64,000 bases of DNA, taken from the NCBI GenBank assembly GCA_022376465.1, contig JACDTU010000004.1, forward strand, positions 1,488,001 to 1,552,000, in the 5' to 3' direction. Below are positions 50,270 to 62,700 of this stretch, in pieces. Position numbers and translations under genes: made by a program. The notes beneath the pieces were generated by a model that saw nothing but the letters and a program-made list of their open reading frames with translations, was not told where the DNA came from and searched no databases. The stretch comes from Cubamyces lactineus. Taxonomy: Eukaryota; Basidiomycota; Agaricomycetes; Polyporales; Polyporaceae. Position 1 is the stretch's first letter; every line of letters begins with the position of its first letter.

Positions 50270-53200
50270 ATGTCCGATGATGGCTCCCGCTCAGATGCCT
50301 ACGTGTCTGCAGAAGATGACGCACTATCCCCCCATGAACTTGAAGATGATTGGTGGGAAGCGATCGATATAGTTGCGGAGAAGAAGGGGATGTACAAGGT
50401 GCGGTGGGGAGGAGTGGATCCGAAGACCGGGAAGCCTTGGCCAGATAGTTGGGTGCCCAAGAAGGACTGCAGTAATGACCTCATTCAGTCCTGGAAAGAA
50501 AAGCAAGCAGAGAAGAAGAAAGCTCAAGCGCAGAAGAGGAAATGTACGTTCCATCCTTACGCCGGACGCGTCGCGACTGTGGCGCTCGCTGCTGTACTGA
50601 CCGTCGACACAAGCTCGCGCCTCCAACGCGTCTTCGAAGGGAGTCAAGCGTTCAGCAAGCACATCCACCACGGCCACCACGCGACAGTTGCAGCAAATCC
50701 CAGAGCACTCCATCCCCCCTACTCGAGCTGGCCCCTCCCGCACCTCTTCAAGCAATGGCACTGCCCAGAAGCGCCCCAGAAGCACGCGCGAGTCCCTCAG
50801 CGTTGATATCGATGCCCTACCTGGCCCCTCTCGCCCTCGGAAGAGACGTAAGATTGAAGTAGAAGTCGTCGATTCTCACTCGGCTCGGCCTACGCCGGAA
50901 CACCAGTTCGGTGCGGTTGAGAGGCAGTCCGAACATCGGGCCATTGTTAAGACAGAGACGGGTGAGTCTACGCAGAAGAGAAGGTCAATACTGTTCAGAC
51001 TCACACTGCACCAGATCGGAAGGGCAAACGCAAGGCCTCCGAAGATACAAGTCATGAGGAGCCTACTCACCATACAGCTGTCCCTATCACTAAGCGTGGT
51101 CCGCCTCGCCACCTCAAGCGTGGTAGGAAGAGCAAACCTCAGGAAACGTCTACCCCTGGTGGATCTTCGGGGCGGCACGATCAAGGCGACCCAACTACCG
51201 TTGAACCCCCATCACCGGAGGACGACTTAGTCCCGTCGAAAAAGCCCAAGGCCGCTCGCGCGTCTTCCCTACAGAACCCACCTAGCCGTCCGGCAGTGAA
51301 TGGCAAGAAATCTACGGAGGTACACACTCGTCCTACGGCTTCCAACGTATTGGCCCAACTACAGGAGGATTCGGAGTCCGACGACGAGGCTCTCATGAAC
51401 CCCTCATTTTTGCGAAATGTAGCCCCAAGTAAACCCCTCGCTGTCCCTCAGCTTACCGCGTCAGTCCGACAACTTCTGGCTCAAGAAGAGGAAGAGAATA
51501 CTCAAGAGGCAGCTGGCTGGATTCCTTCTCCACCGCGGGAGCGTTCGGTGTCACCGCATGCTAGACAGCCTCCCAATGTTTCGAATGCCGACGGTGCTGA
51601 AGCTGGCCCCTCCAGACCCAGGGAGAAGGTCGTTTTACAAGGTCGCCCGTCCGCCAATGACACCTTCAGCCGAGAGGGCATCGTTCCCGGCACCCAGCAA
51701 TCCGCGGCTCCTAAGAGCCCTGTCCACCCCCGCACCCGCCATTCTAGCCCACATCAAGACGACGTTCTCCCACACACACTTCCTAGCACGCCTGCACAAT
51801 CCTGCGCCCGCACTGGAAGCGCCTCCTCCGTGAAGGCCAAGATGAAGCCGAAGCGCACCTCGACCAAAGAACTCAGGCCTGTGCCGGTGGTAACCCCCTC
51901 CGTGTTCCGCCCACACCTCCCATCGAACGACATCGACCCGATCGAAGAGTTCAGCTCTCCTGAAACCGAGAAACGCAGGAAAGAAGCGAGGCTGAACCTC
52001 CCGACTCAAGAATCGATAGAACTCGCGCAGTTCACGCAGGACCAACTTGACTCGTTTGTAGATTGGGAAGGAGGACAGCCGCCAGACGATATGCCGCCCT
52101 CACCGAGCCAGGAGAACGAGGTTGCGATGTCAGTAGGTCCTCAATTACCGTCTGCGGACGACGAGCCCAGCCCTCGTCAGACAATGGCGTCTCTCCTTTC
52201 CAAGGTGGGCGTACCTTCATTATGCGACCTGTCGTCTCATATTCATATGCATTGTAGAACTCGACCTCGCGAGAAGAGCCCTCTGAGGAGGTCGCGGCAT
52301 CCCCTGAGATCCCGCTGTTGCAGGAGTTTCCGCCAACTAGCACGACGCAGCGTGCGGAAGCAGATAGCCAGTCACAGGTATGATTTGCACCTCCCGCGTT
52401 GACAATCAGGATACATACCCATCGCGACACCATCAGCTCGTTCTCCAGCACCAGATCGAGGAGCTCAACGCGACACTCGGCGAGAAAGAAGAACAATTGG
52501 TTCAGCTTGAGATGCAGATCGAGGAGCTGCAGACGCGGATATCTAGTCTCGAAACCGAGAAGGCCGAGGTATGAACCTCGGCCGCGTGGGGAACTCGAGT
52601 GCTTGCTGATGGCAGTCTACAGGACACCGCTACCTTCGAGAAAAAGCTGAGGACCCTCAAGGGCGCCTCGGAAGAGAAGTCAGAACAGATTAGCCAGCTC
52701 GAGAGCCAGCTCGTCGAGCTGCAACTGCAGGTAACCCAGCTGACGTCCGAGAGCAAGCACGTACGTGTGTAAACAATACTAACCAATGGATGCGTGTGTC
52801 TTATCCTTGTGTTCTCTGAAGGAGCGTGCACAGCAAAATTCGCAGATTGAAGACCTCAGAACCTCGCTCGAAGAGCGCGACGAGCAAATCTCGCAGCTCG
52901 AAGGCGCTCTGGTCGAACTGCAGACCGAGATAGCCGAGCTGTCCGCCAAGAACGAGGCCCTTGAGGCAGCCCAGGAGCAGACTGTGGACACCAGTGCAGC
53001 TCAGCTTGCTACGGCACAAGAACGTGTGGCCACCCTTGAGCAGGAGCTTGCCCAGGTCCGCAAAGAGCTGTTGACCGCGCAGGACGAGTCAGCCGCCTTG
53101 TCCGCCCGCCTCGAAACGACCACTAAGGAGTGGGAGCAGCGCTACAAGTACCTCGAGGGCGACAGGGATCTATTCAAGAATCTCTACTCCGAAGCATCGA

Positions 53201-53834
53201 CGCACGCGGCACGACTTGGCAAGGAGAACTTGGTGTTGGAGGAGCGCGCGACGGTCGCCGAAGGGCAGACGCGCGATGGGCTCGCCATGATCCGCGGGAC
53301 ATTCGAGGCACAGGTGCGGAAATTGCGCGAGGAAGTCGCCAAGTGGCAAGGACTGTGCAAGGTGCTTCAGACGAAGGACGAGCGCACAAACGATGAGCTG
53401 CGGCGCCGTGCCGCTCTCGAGCCGGACCTGCGTGTAGAGAACGAACGGCTGAAGCAGGAGGCTGAGATCGTCCGTGAAGACATGGAGAGGATGGCTCAGG
53501 TCATCGCACGAATGACTGGGCAGCAGGACGCATTGGGAGGAGAAGACGCCGGCGGCGAAGAGGGCGACACGTCTGCCGAGAAATTGGTGGTATCAAGTAA
53601 CGACCATGCGCCTCTCCCCCCTGAGGATGCCGATGACCTGGACCTCGTGTATCTCTGTCAGTATGTAGGTGATGGGGCGATCATGTGTAGGCACACGTTC
53701 GCCAGTGAACAGGTGCGCAGGAGAGGTTTACTTGTTTCCGTGTGTCCCACTGATTAGGGGCCCTGCAGGCTGTAATCGAGCACGCTCGGACGATGCACTA
53801 CCCCGGCATAGACTCATTGGGCCTGGAGGCTTGA
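50270..53834 (+). CDS. Chromodomain / disordered / coiled-coil / C2H2-like zinc-finger protein
   Basis: Probably a nuclear chromatin-binding protein, not recognised as a known named protein. The N-terminal chromodomain reads DDWWEAIDIVAEKKGMYKVR WGGVDPKTGKPWPDSWVPKK DC (in parts), with aromatic residues at the expected cage positions, followed by a Lys-rich helix. A basic, Ser/Pro-rich disordered region of roughly 500 residues includes KRGPPRHLKRGRKSK. A long coiled coil then covers about 350 residues over several exons (IEELNATLGEKEEQLVQLEM; QISQLESQLVELQLQVTQL; VATLEQELAQVRKELLTAQD). The C-terminus is VYLCQYVGDGAIMCRHTFAS then EQAVIEHARTMHYPG, a C-x8-C-x12-H-x4-H finger. Its histidines are encoded after the intron 53713-53768; without splicing the frame stops at 53755 and the finger is lost. 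ATG 50270, TGA 53832-53834. Confidence 0.75.
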
Positions 53835-54198
53835 AGGGTAGATTGGTTGCGAGAGCGAGGCCTCTTGTTTGACAAGTGTTCCACTATTGTTTCTTTGACC
53901 TGTAGTAGCCCACAGATATATCATATAATGCTCCGTGATCGCGTGAAAGCGGTAGGCGTACTACGCAGTACTCACGAATGTGGCTGACCCGTGAAGCGCC
54001 CATATTGGAGGGCGTCACGTATCGAACACGATCACGAGATCGCGACTCTTTCCAAATGTAGCGATCGTGGTTTCTTCCTCGGGCGGGGCTGACACTAACA
54101 CCCTTCCTCACACCAGCCTCTCGACCACCAGAACTGCTGGATCAGTACTGACCGCTTTCAGACTTTTTGCATTGACCCACGGCTTGGTCGTCGCAGCA
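53835..54198. other. Intergenic region, 364 bp
   Basis: 3' region of the chromodomain gene and promoter of the homeodomain gene. No other feature seen. Confidence 0.55.
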
Positions 54199-55422
54199 AT
54201 GCCCGATCTACCGCCCTCATCTCCGCGGAAGACCCGTTCGCACTCCCGGCTCGTCTCCGGGGAACACGCAGATCGCGGCTTCACACCAGGCTCTCCCTCG
54301 GGTCATTTCGCGGTGACCCCTGTCCCAGTCATGAAGGCATCTTCCATGGAGCCTGTGCGCGGACACCATTCGGGAGCGGGCAAGCGGGCGAGGCACAAGA
54401 TGACCGACTTCCAGCTCCAGAAGCTCGAAGCACTCTATCAGGAGGATACGCATCCGAGCAGGGCCGCCAAGGAGGCAGTCGCACAGGAAGTGGGAATGTG
54501 AGTGCCATAGCTGCTTGGATTATTTCATTTACCACTAACACACGTCTGCGCTCGAACGATGGCGACTAGGACAGTCAAGAGTGTCCTGATCTGGTTCCAG
54601 AACAGGCGCCAGGACCGGAGGCGGAAGTCCACCAATATCCCTAGCAAGCCTTCACCCGCTCGTGCGAAACGTACCGCCGGACAGAATTATTGCAAAGCAT
54701 CCGGCAGTGCTCCCAAGTATTCTTCGAATGGGACTACTTCGCAGCGTAAGACGGCGACGCCCGCTACCGGGCGTGCACCGGTGACTCCAATGTCCGCGCA
54801 AAGCGCCATGCCTTCTCAAGCAACAACTCCTATTCCTCCGCAGAGTACTCACTCTACAGATTCTTCACAAGGAAACGACTCGATGGAAGCAAGTGAACAT
54901 ACCCTATCCACCGCACCCACCTCCGTCAAACACCTGCCTCGCGTCACCCGATCCCCTAGCAGTTCTCTAGACTCCGACTCTTCCGACTGCTCACCGCACG
55001 CTCTCTGGAGGCTCATCGTGCACTCTCCTCCGCCGCCGCCTCCACTGCCTCCCACGCATGCCGCTCAAGATTCTATCCGATCTCGTCGACCCTTCGGCAA
55101 CATGCAGACATCGCACCTGGCCCAGCAGAGGCCCGACCTGGAATGGGCCTGCGCGAACTCGGCTGCGAGGCGGAAACACGGCTACTATGTCTATCGCGAC
55201 GAGGATGATTCCGAGGGCGAAAGCAGCGAGCTCGAAGATCGTGCTTCCACTCTCGCCGACCACAGTCCGCCTCGCAAACGCCGTCGCCTGCAAGAAATCA
55301 ACCGTATGTCTCAAGAGCTTCCAGCTGCTGGAGACTATGACTTGGGGTTCCCTTCGGACTTGATGCTAGGGGCTTCATTACTACTCACGTTCAAGAACTC
55401 AGCGCAGGCTGCTGGACGCTGA
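54199..55422 (+). CDS. Homeodomain transcription factor
   Basis: DNA-binding protein of the nucleus. The homeodomain lies near residues 60-120: KRARHKMTDFQLQKLEALYQ, EDTHPSRAAKEAVAQEVGM, then across the intron (about 54498-54569) TVKSVLIWFQNRRQDRRRKS. The recognition helix carries the invariant W-F-x-N-R (IWFQNRR). The remainder is Ser/Thr/Pro-rich with an acidic patch DEDDSEGESSELED and a basic motif PPRKRRRL that may be a nuclear signal. It is not the mating-type HD pair by context: no partner HD gene or mitochondrial intermediate peptidase gene is adjacent. It resembles the general homeobox factors of Agaricomycetes that act in development. ATG 54199 and stop 55420-55422. Confidence 0.85.
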
Positions 55423-55889
55423 CACTTGGTGCACACGCTATAGCATCTGGGAACACTTCTATTTGTCTTCAGTCGATCCTGTCAAATCACTCATTGGTCA
55501 TGCCGAAGGCTCGTCTGGGCTTGCTTCCCCATACTGAACCCAGCTGCTAGGTACCTGTCTCTCTGTTCGAATTGTTCCAATATAGTTTCGTTCCCGCTGG
55601 GGTCGACGTCATGATGAGAGACGAAGGGTTGGCAAGATGAACAATGCTTATCAATTGCACGAGTGGATACCACAACATGGACAGCTAGTGATGCAGAATG
55701 AAGTATGCTACTTGCGATGGGAGCCTTGATTGTGCGAGATCATAGATGCAGGCAGCCTCTCTACTAGCAATGCAGATAATGAATTACAAACGCCGTCTTC
55801 CCAGTGAGCTCAAGACCACAGTTCCCTCCGTCTTAGCGCCACCTAAATTCACAGTTCGCAATATACACACACGAGTCAAGCTAGGTTAG
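55423..55889. other. Convergent 3' intergenic region, 467 bp
   Basis: Between the homeodomain gene (+) and Utp17 gene (-). It should hold both 3' UTRs. Nothing else seen. Confidence 0.55.
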
Positions 55890-58800
55890 CTAACCGAGGG
55901 ACTTTTTCCGCTTCTTGCCCGCTTTTATAGTAGGAGACGCGTCGGACTGCGGGGTGGACGGCGGCTTGCTGGGAGTATACGACTGGCCCTTCGGCGTAAC
56001 GCCGTTAAGCTTTGACGCGTTCGCGGGCGTCGAGGGGGCGGTGCGGATGCCATTGATATGTGGCGGAATGCCGTTCCGCTTGTGGATGCCGTTTGGTTGT
56101 GGGAACGCTGGAGGTGGCCTCGATGGCGGAGCTGCAAGGAAGCATTAGACTCGATACCCTCATCTGAGTATAGCACTGAATATAGACACACCCTTGATAG
56201 CAACTTGCGCGAACAGTTCCACAAACCCATGCATTTCCTGCCTGTCCACCACACGGTCGAGGGGCGCCCCGCCTTTGATCGGCTGACTGGGCGCATCGGC
56301 GACCTCGTTGACGTCCATCTCTTCTTCGTGCTCCTTGTCTTGGTCTTCATGCTCATCATCAGGCCGTGAAACAAGGAAGCCATCCATGACGGCGTCAAAG
56401 AGCGTCTCGAGGGGCGGAAGAAGGTGCGCGGGGGCATCGAACACCTGCGCAACCTCCTTACCCTTCCAGGGCTGCGCCGAGCTGGCTATTGCGGACGTGG
56501 ATGCGGAAGGTCTGGTGGCGAGGTCTGCAAATGCGGATGCGCCAAAGATGTCGTGGAACAGCGTACGCTTGCCGGCGGCAGCGTCGCGCGTGATACCCTG
56601 TGCAGACGCGCCTTCTTCCTCCGGAAGCTGGACATCGTCGCCGAAGACAACAACGCTCCAAGAGTCTGTGATGCCGACTAATGTGAACCCTGTCGGGTCT
56701 GTCGGGAAGAATCCGGACGATGGCACAGGGACAACACTGCGTAGATGGAAAGGCAACGTCCGGATCGCGGCGGGGGAAGATGAGTAGGGGCTGAACACCA
56801 GGACTCTAGTGTGCGGTGCTTCCGTGGTTGTCGAAGCGGAGACGCGCTCCATGACCACAAATCGATCCTCCTCGGGGTGAACGACTGGTCGTTCGATCGC
56901 TGTCTGACTGCGATAATGCCAACGTACTACACATTTCATTCCGATCAGTGACCGAAGATATTTATAAGGGGACAGGTGCACTTACGGCTCTGAGAAACGA
57001 GATCCCACAGCAAGACGTCTCGCGGACCGCCGACCACCAAGTATCGCCCACTAGAGCCAACGAACTCGGCGCTCGACATGACAGCGCATTCAGGACATGT
57101 CAAGACTTGGCAAAGCGCATTCGTCTCGGGTTCGTAGATGGCGACATGTGACCCAACGGACACAGCAAGTAATGACCCGTCTGGGGACCAGGAGACATTT
57201 GAAGGGGTCTCGTCGCGGAAGCGAAGCGTCGAACGGGCAACCCAGAACTCTAGACCAACAAGTGAGAACTACGGAACGGGACTGATGTTTCGATAAATCG
57301 CACCTTCCACTCCCTCCGCCTTCGTCTTTACAGAACGAATCCTCCACGTCTTGATTTGCCCATCCTCGCCTGTTGTCGCAAGCAAGAGGTCATCCTGGGT
57401 GCGTGCACACGGCCTGAACGCGACACCAGTGATCTTCTTCAGTCCATGAGGCCTGTCGATACGCGTGTTCAAGACCCAGGATCCTCCTTTACGATCCCAT
57501 TGCCAGATCTTCATGAACACTTCGGCGCGGAACGACTCTTCGGCTTCCCGGTAGTCCACGGTGGCCATCCAGTCGCCAGAATCGGATAGCACCGTACGTT
57601 CAACCCGAGAAGGTTGGAGAGGCTTCTCATCTCTTCTGGATACCCTGTTAGAAGGGGAGACCTCGAGTTCCGAGATGAGCCTTGATGTTGACGGCGAGAA
57701 GGTTTGTAGTGAGGAGGGATGTGAAGAAGGCAGGATGAGTGTGGAAGAGAGGGAGTGGACGGCAAGGGGGATGGCAGTTGAGGTGGAAGGTCGATCATGA
57801 GATATCGCTGGGTCTATGCAAGGGATGAGCCCCGATGCCTGCAAGATCGGATATTCGTTACTCACCTAGCTTTATCCGAGCTATTGACCGCGAGATTTTG
57901 AGGGATGAAGCACGGACGAAGACGAAGGAGGCATCGGCCAATCCGAGTAGATACTCTTCCTCTCCGCCGTTGTTCAACAGAGCGATGTGCACGATGGGCG
58001 ACCCGACCCGCGGCACATACTCCTTTTTCCCTGTGTGCAGCTGCCAAATGACTAAAACCGCTTCTTCACCACCACTGAGCAAATATGCGCCGTTCGGAGT
58101 GAAAGTAAGCGACGAGACGGCATGAGCGTGCCAGTGGAGCGTAGTCGTCTGGGCTGTCTTCTCCACCCCAGGAGTCTTGACGGCGACAGACTCGTTCAGA
58201 CAGTACCAGAGCCTGATGCACCCAGTCGCATCACCAGTAGCAAAGTACTCTTCCGAAGGGTGGAATGCTAGGCAGGTTAGCCGTTCCGGAGATACAAACT
58301 TGGTGAAGCCAGCCTTCAAGTCCGCCGTCTGACAAACATATGCTTTGTGGCCCGCCGTAGCCACCAACCACGCGCCGCTCGGGGAGATAGCCAGACCCGT
58401 TGTCGACCGCGTCTTTCCCACACCAACGATCTCCGAAGAGGTCTGCACAGATGCGCCGGCCGTCGCAGCAGTCGGCTTAAGCGAGACGCGGAGCACGGCG
58501 ACGTTGTCCTCCGCGGTCGCGACGTTCGCTACACAGAAACGTTCAATCGGGGCACACGGACACGCAGCGCACGCGGGGCGAGAGACTCCGCACCTTTGCT
58601 CGTCTTCTTTTTCGTCGGCCGGGCGGCGGCGACGAAGACGTGGTCCCTGAACCGCTCGTGCGCGGCGAGGTGGAATATGGGCTGCGCGATGCTGATCGTC
58701 TGCAGGAGCGAGGCGTCGAGGAAGTCCCATACGCGGATGTAGCCGTCCAGAGAGCCGGTGATCAGCTGGAACGGGTTGTGCGGGTTGAGGATCGCAGAGG

Positions 58801-59223
58801 TCACGACATCGGACTGCAGCGAGCTTCCTGCTTCGCCAGATATGCTGGTCGGGGGTGGCGTGAGGGTAGACACGACCTCCCCAGTCGCAACAGAGTGGAT
58901 CTTCACAGACGGCCCCGCAGCGGAGAAGAAATAGCTGCACGAATATGAGCGTGCTCCCTTCTCCCCGAGAACGATGCGACGCACCTTCCATCCTTCGTAA
59001 AGATGGGTGGTACCCTGCTCGCAGACGAGTCCGTGAGGGACTTCCACGACCACACCTCTTCCTCCGCCTCCCCGACCTCTTTTCCCTTCGCCTTCCTCCG
59101 CTTGCGGGGGTTCAGTGCCGGTTGCGGTGTTCCAGGGGCGGGTATATCCTGAGACGCTTTTACAGGCGAGCTAGGAGCATCCGAAGCAGTCATAGCATGC
59201 GCCCGGTCGACAGCCACAGGCAT
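55890..59223 (-). CDS. UTP17: WD40-repeat U3 snoRNP protein Utp17/Nan1 (WDR75)
   Basis: t-UTP subunit of the small-subunit processome, needed for rRNA transcription and early 18S processing in the nucleolus. Start MPVAVDRAHAMTASDAPSSP at 59223, with a basic patch NPRKRRKAKGKE. WD40 blades follow: YFFSAAGPSVKIHSVATGEV; PFQLITGSLDGYIRVWDFLD; LTCLAFHPSEEYFATGDATG CIRLW; SSLTFTPNGAYLLSGGEEAV LVIWQ (each in two parts); LLLATTGEDGQIKTWRI; NVSWSPDGSLLAVSVGSHVA; and YLVVGGPRDVLLWDLVSQS. The C-terminal part is acidic (DEHEDQDKEHEEEMDVNEVA), then a Pro-rich tail ending KAGKKRKKSLG, a nucleolar-type basic end. About eight introns. The gene begins 485 bp from the stop of the next minus-strand gene. Confidence 0.85.
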
Positions 59224-59708
59224 GGTCGGGAGTCGGAGTCGCGGACGGGTGAGCTGAAGCCTCAGACGCAGCGCGCAGAGAGCGGTTCTTTCCAAAAATT
59301 TGCCACGTGCCCGAAATGGCAATCCCAGTCGGGAAATGCGCACAAGCGCCCGTGCGCCTCTCACCGCCACCCACGCGCCTGGACGCGCCGGCAAAAAGGA
59401 TCGTTGGGGTAGGATTGCATTGCGCCGTGTATTTACAAGCTCCACTACTACAACGAACAACGGAGGGGGATAGAAAGGTGATGGTGGGCATGTGAGTGTC
59501 GTGACGGTCATACGAGAAAATTGATACAGTGCAGCACGCTGACAGGGTATCGCAAGGGTCGGGGGGTGGAAGAAAATGTACACCATATTCGTCATCAACA
59601 AGCGTCCGGGGCACCCGCAAACGCGTCGCCAGTACTTATCACAACATCGAGCGTAAAGAGAAAGAGAGCGGGGGTAATTCACAAGCACAAAAAACACGAT
59701 TCGGCCGT
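59224..59708. other. Intergenic region, 485 bp
   Basis: Promoter of UTP17 and 3' region of the Zn2Cys6 gene. No other feature seen. Confidence 0.5.
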
Positions 59709-62700
59709 TTACCAGATTTGGGGAGCGGCGGGTAGATAGTCGGTGGGAAGCAGGAAGGCGTCGATGCCGTTTGCGCCAAACGATGCACCGCCCAGGCTCT
59801 GGTCGGAGAGCCAGACGGGCAGCTGCTCGTTCGAGGTCGTCTCGAAGCCACGCCAGATAGTCTCGATATTTGTCGCATACCCTTGGGGGTAAGCGTGCGG
59901 AGGACCCATCTGCGCATGGCCAGCCATGCCCTCTGGGTGGCCCTGCTGGTACGGCGGCTCGAATGTTGGGGATGTCGGAGGTTGCGAGGTCGCAGATTGG
60001 CTAACGGCGTCAGAAGAATAGCCTCCAGCGTCGCTGACAGACCGGTGTCGTTGGTCCCTGGCCGTCGTGGGTGAGCGAGACATTGAAACGGATTGCCTCC
60101 TCTTCCGGAACCGTTTGAGCATGAGCTGCAGCGTCAATGCGTAGCGCTTTCCAGGGACTGAGTTGAAAGAACCCATCAGCATCCGGTGATGACGCGAGAT
60201 GCAGACAAGGATATACCTTCGGACAGCAGTGCTGACAGCTGCTCGACCAACGACCTGATTTCCTGCGGATTGCATTGGTCCGGGCTACATGTCGAATTAG
60301 CACAGTCGCAAAAATATACGGCTATAATTGTACCCACAAGAGACGGCACAAACGGAGTAGGAACGAAGCGGAGAAGGTCGCCGTAGCATGAGTGTAATGC
60401 ACAGCTGTGCGGACATTAGGACATCCCTCACCCAAGAGCCTAATCGACAACATACCATATTTCATACCCTCTCGGTACGAAGGGGAGTTGACCGTGATGT
60501 CCAATATTTGACGGCCAATCTGTATTGAGCGGACGGCCAAGTCACGCTGCGCAGGCGGCATCTTCTGCACGTCCTCAGGCCCGTCGATACCTCGTAACGC
60601 CGTAGCGTTATGGAACAGCTCCGCATGCAGGTGTTGGATCTGCAGACTTTGCCGGTAGAACGCTGCACACGCCCATGAGAACAAATTCCAGAGTGCGGGT
60701 TTAGCGGACAAAACGTACCGGCATCCTCGTACTTCTGCGAGAACGCCTGGTCCCACGTTGAGTACCAATTGCGGAACTCCATGTCGGCCTCGCGGAGGAC
60801 ATTGAACGTGATCTCGTCGACGGCACGGTCGAACAGCGGCGCCAAATTGTTGTGCACCCGTTCGCGGATCGCCATGAGCTCGACGGTTGATACAAGACGC
60901 ATGTCGTCTTCGATGGCGAGAGGGTGCTGGAGGAGCAGCCGGCATTGCCAAATGCTCTCGTCATCCTTGAGGATAGCGGGGCGCCCGGTACCGTACGACA
61001 TTCTGCACGGCGCTAGTATGAGATGATTTTCTTGAGTGAGGTGAAATCCGGACATACTGGTGTTCGAACAGGTAGAGACAGAACCATGTCCTAGAGGATA
61101 CGACCAATTGCCTGTCTTTGGCCGAGGTCGTGGCCTTCCCTGCTTTCATCCGCTTCAGGAGCTCTGGCCATGCCTTGTGCATTGCTAACGGAATCAAAAT
61201 TGTCAGCACGGTTTGTTTAACGGCGCGCGTATGAAGTGACCGCTTACACAACTCCATAGCCATCCGGACGGCATGTCCGCCGCTCAGCCATCCATTGTCC
61301 GACCATCCAGACACCAATACTGCAAAGAAAGGAACCCGAGCGTCAATCCCGGCCCCCCATGATCAGAATTCCCCATGGTTCTCACCCATCGCCTGGACAG
61401 CTTCCTGGCGCGTGACCGGTGAGAAGAGGGTCGCGCAAGAGATGGCCTGGACCTCCTCCAAACACTTCAGGAAGACGTCGCTGGGGTTGCCTGCACGCCG
61501 TCGCCACAAAAAGACCGGAACTCAGAAATGGGCCAACCCCCGAACTTTGACCGTAATCACTTACCGCCGCCGTCCCTGACCTTGGCAGCGACCATGCAGA
61601 TGACGTCGACCGCAAACGGCGACCGCTCGTGTAGCGCATCGTACGTGTCCACGTTCGCGTCGAATACGGGTAGGAACGTTGAGCACCCGTGGTAGAATCT
61701 AGACGCCGTGCATATGTCCTATCAGTATCTGCCCTTTTCTCCACGCTCTCTCACGGCGTGGCGAGCGGCATATTTTCGGCAGCACGTACATCCTGAAAAG
61801 CTCGCGGGCCTCCGCTTCGGAGATGATCTTCTTTGTCACCACTGTGAAGGAAAACGTACCCCCATTCAGTACTTCGCGAGATGGATCGAGGGGAACGGGG
61901 CTCATTACCGTCGGGGAACGTCGTCGATCGCGGCGGCAAATGGTGCACCTTCCTGCGCTTCGCAGGGCGCGCCTGCCGCGGTTCAGGGGACGCTGTGCGG
62001 GCACGGCTCGGCGCTTCACTTTCTGCGCCATTCTCCTGCGCCGTACGCCACAAAGGGTCAGCTGTGTGTCATGGGATATGAGGACGAATGGCGATTCGGA
62101 GGGACACACCTTGGCGGCCCGTTCGATCGCGACATCGGCCAAGCCTCGCAGTACTTCCCAGGGTGCGACGAGGCCTGATGCAGGAAGCTCCCCACCCTCC
62201 TCTTCGGCGTCTGAAGAATCAGCACTATTGGCAGCAGAAGGTGGTGGCAAGCCTCGTTTTGTTCCAGAACCCACTTCGTGTGGGCGTCCCTGCTGGCGTC
62301 CGTTGTCCGCGGCGTTGTAGCGCATGGAGGACACGTTGGTTGGCTGGGATCGGGGCGGGCCCATGGATTCGATACTTGAGAACGGGGGTAGACTGGGACC
62401 ACCGTGAGCGCCCGGATGCTGTTGCCCTGAAGCTCCGTTGTTGTACATCATATTGCCGGGTCCTTGAGGATGCATGTCGCCTGGACCAGCCGGTCGATGG
62501 TTCTGGGGAAGACCGGGAGGGGGATACATGGGTGGATGTGGTTCTCTATGAGGCCGCTGAGCGGCCGGGTTAGCCATAACATGACTGGACGTCAAGGTAC
62601 TTGTGGCTAGAGGATGCCCTGTGTGGGTAGTATCCACCATAAGATGTGGATGAGGCGCACCAGTAGAAGGCGTCGAGACCGCCGGTGACCCTAGGCTCTG

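Noticed and set aside
54199..55422. Mating-type HD locus
   Set aside because: Only one homeodomain gene is present, with no divergently transcribed partner and no mitochondrial intermediate peptidase gene beside it.
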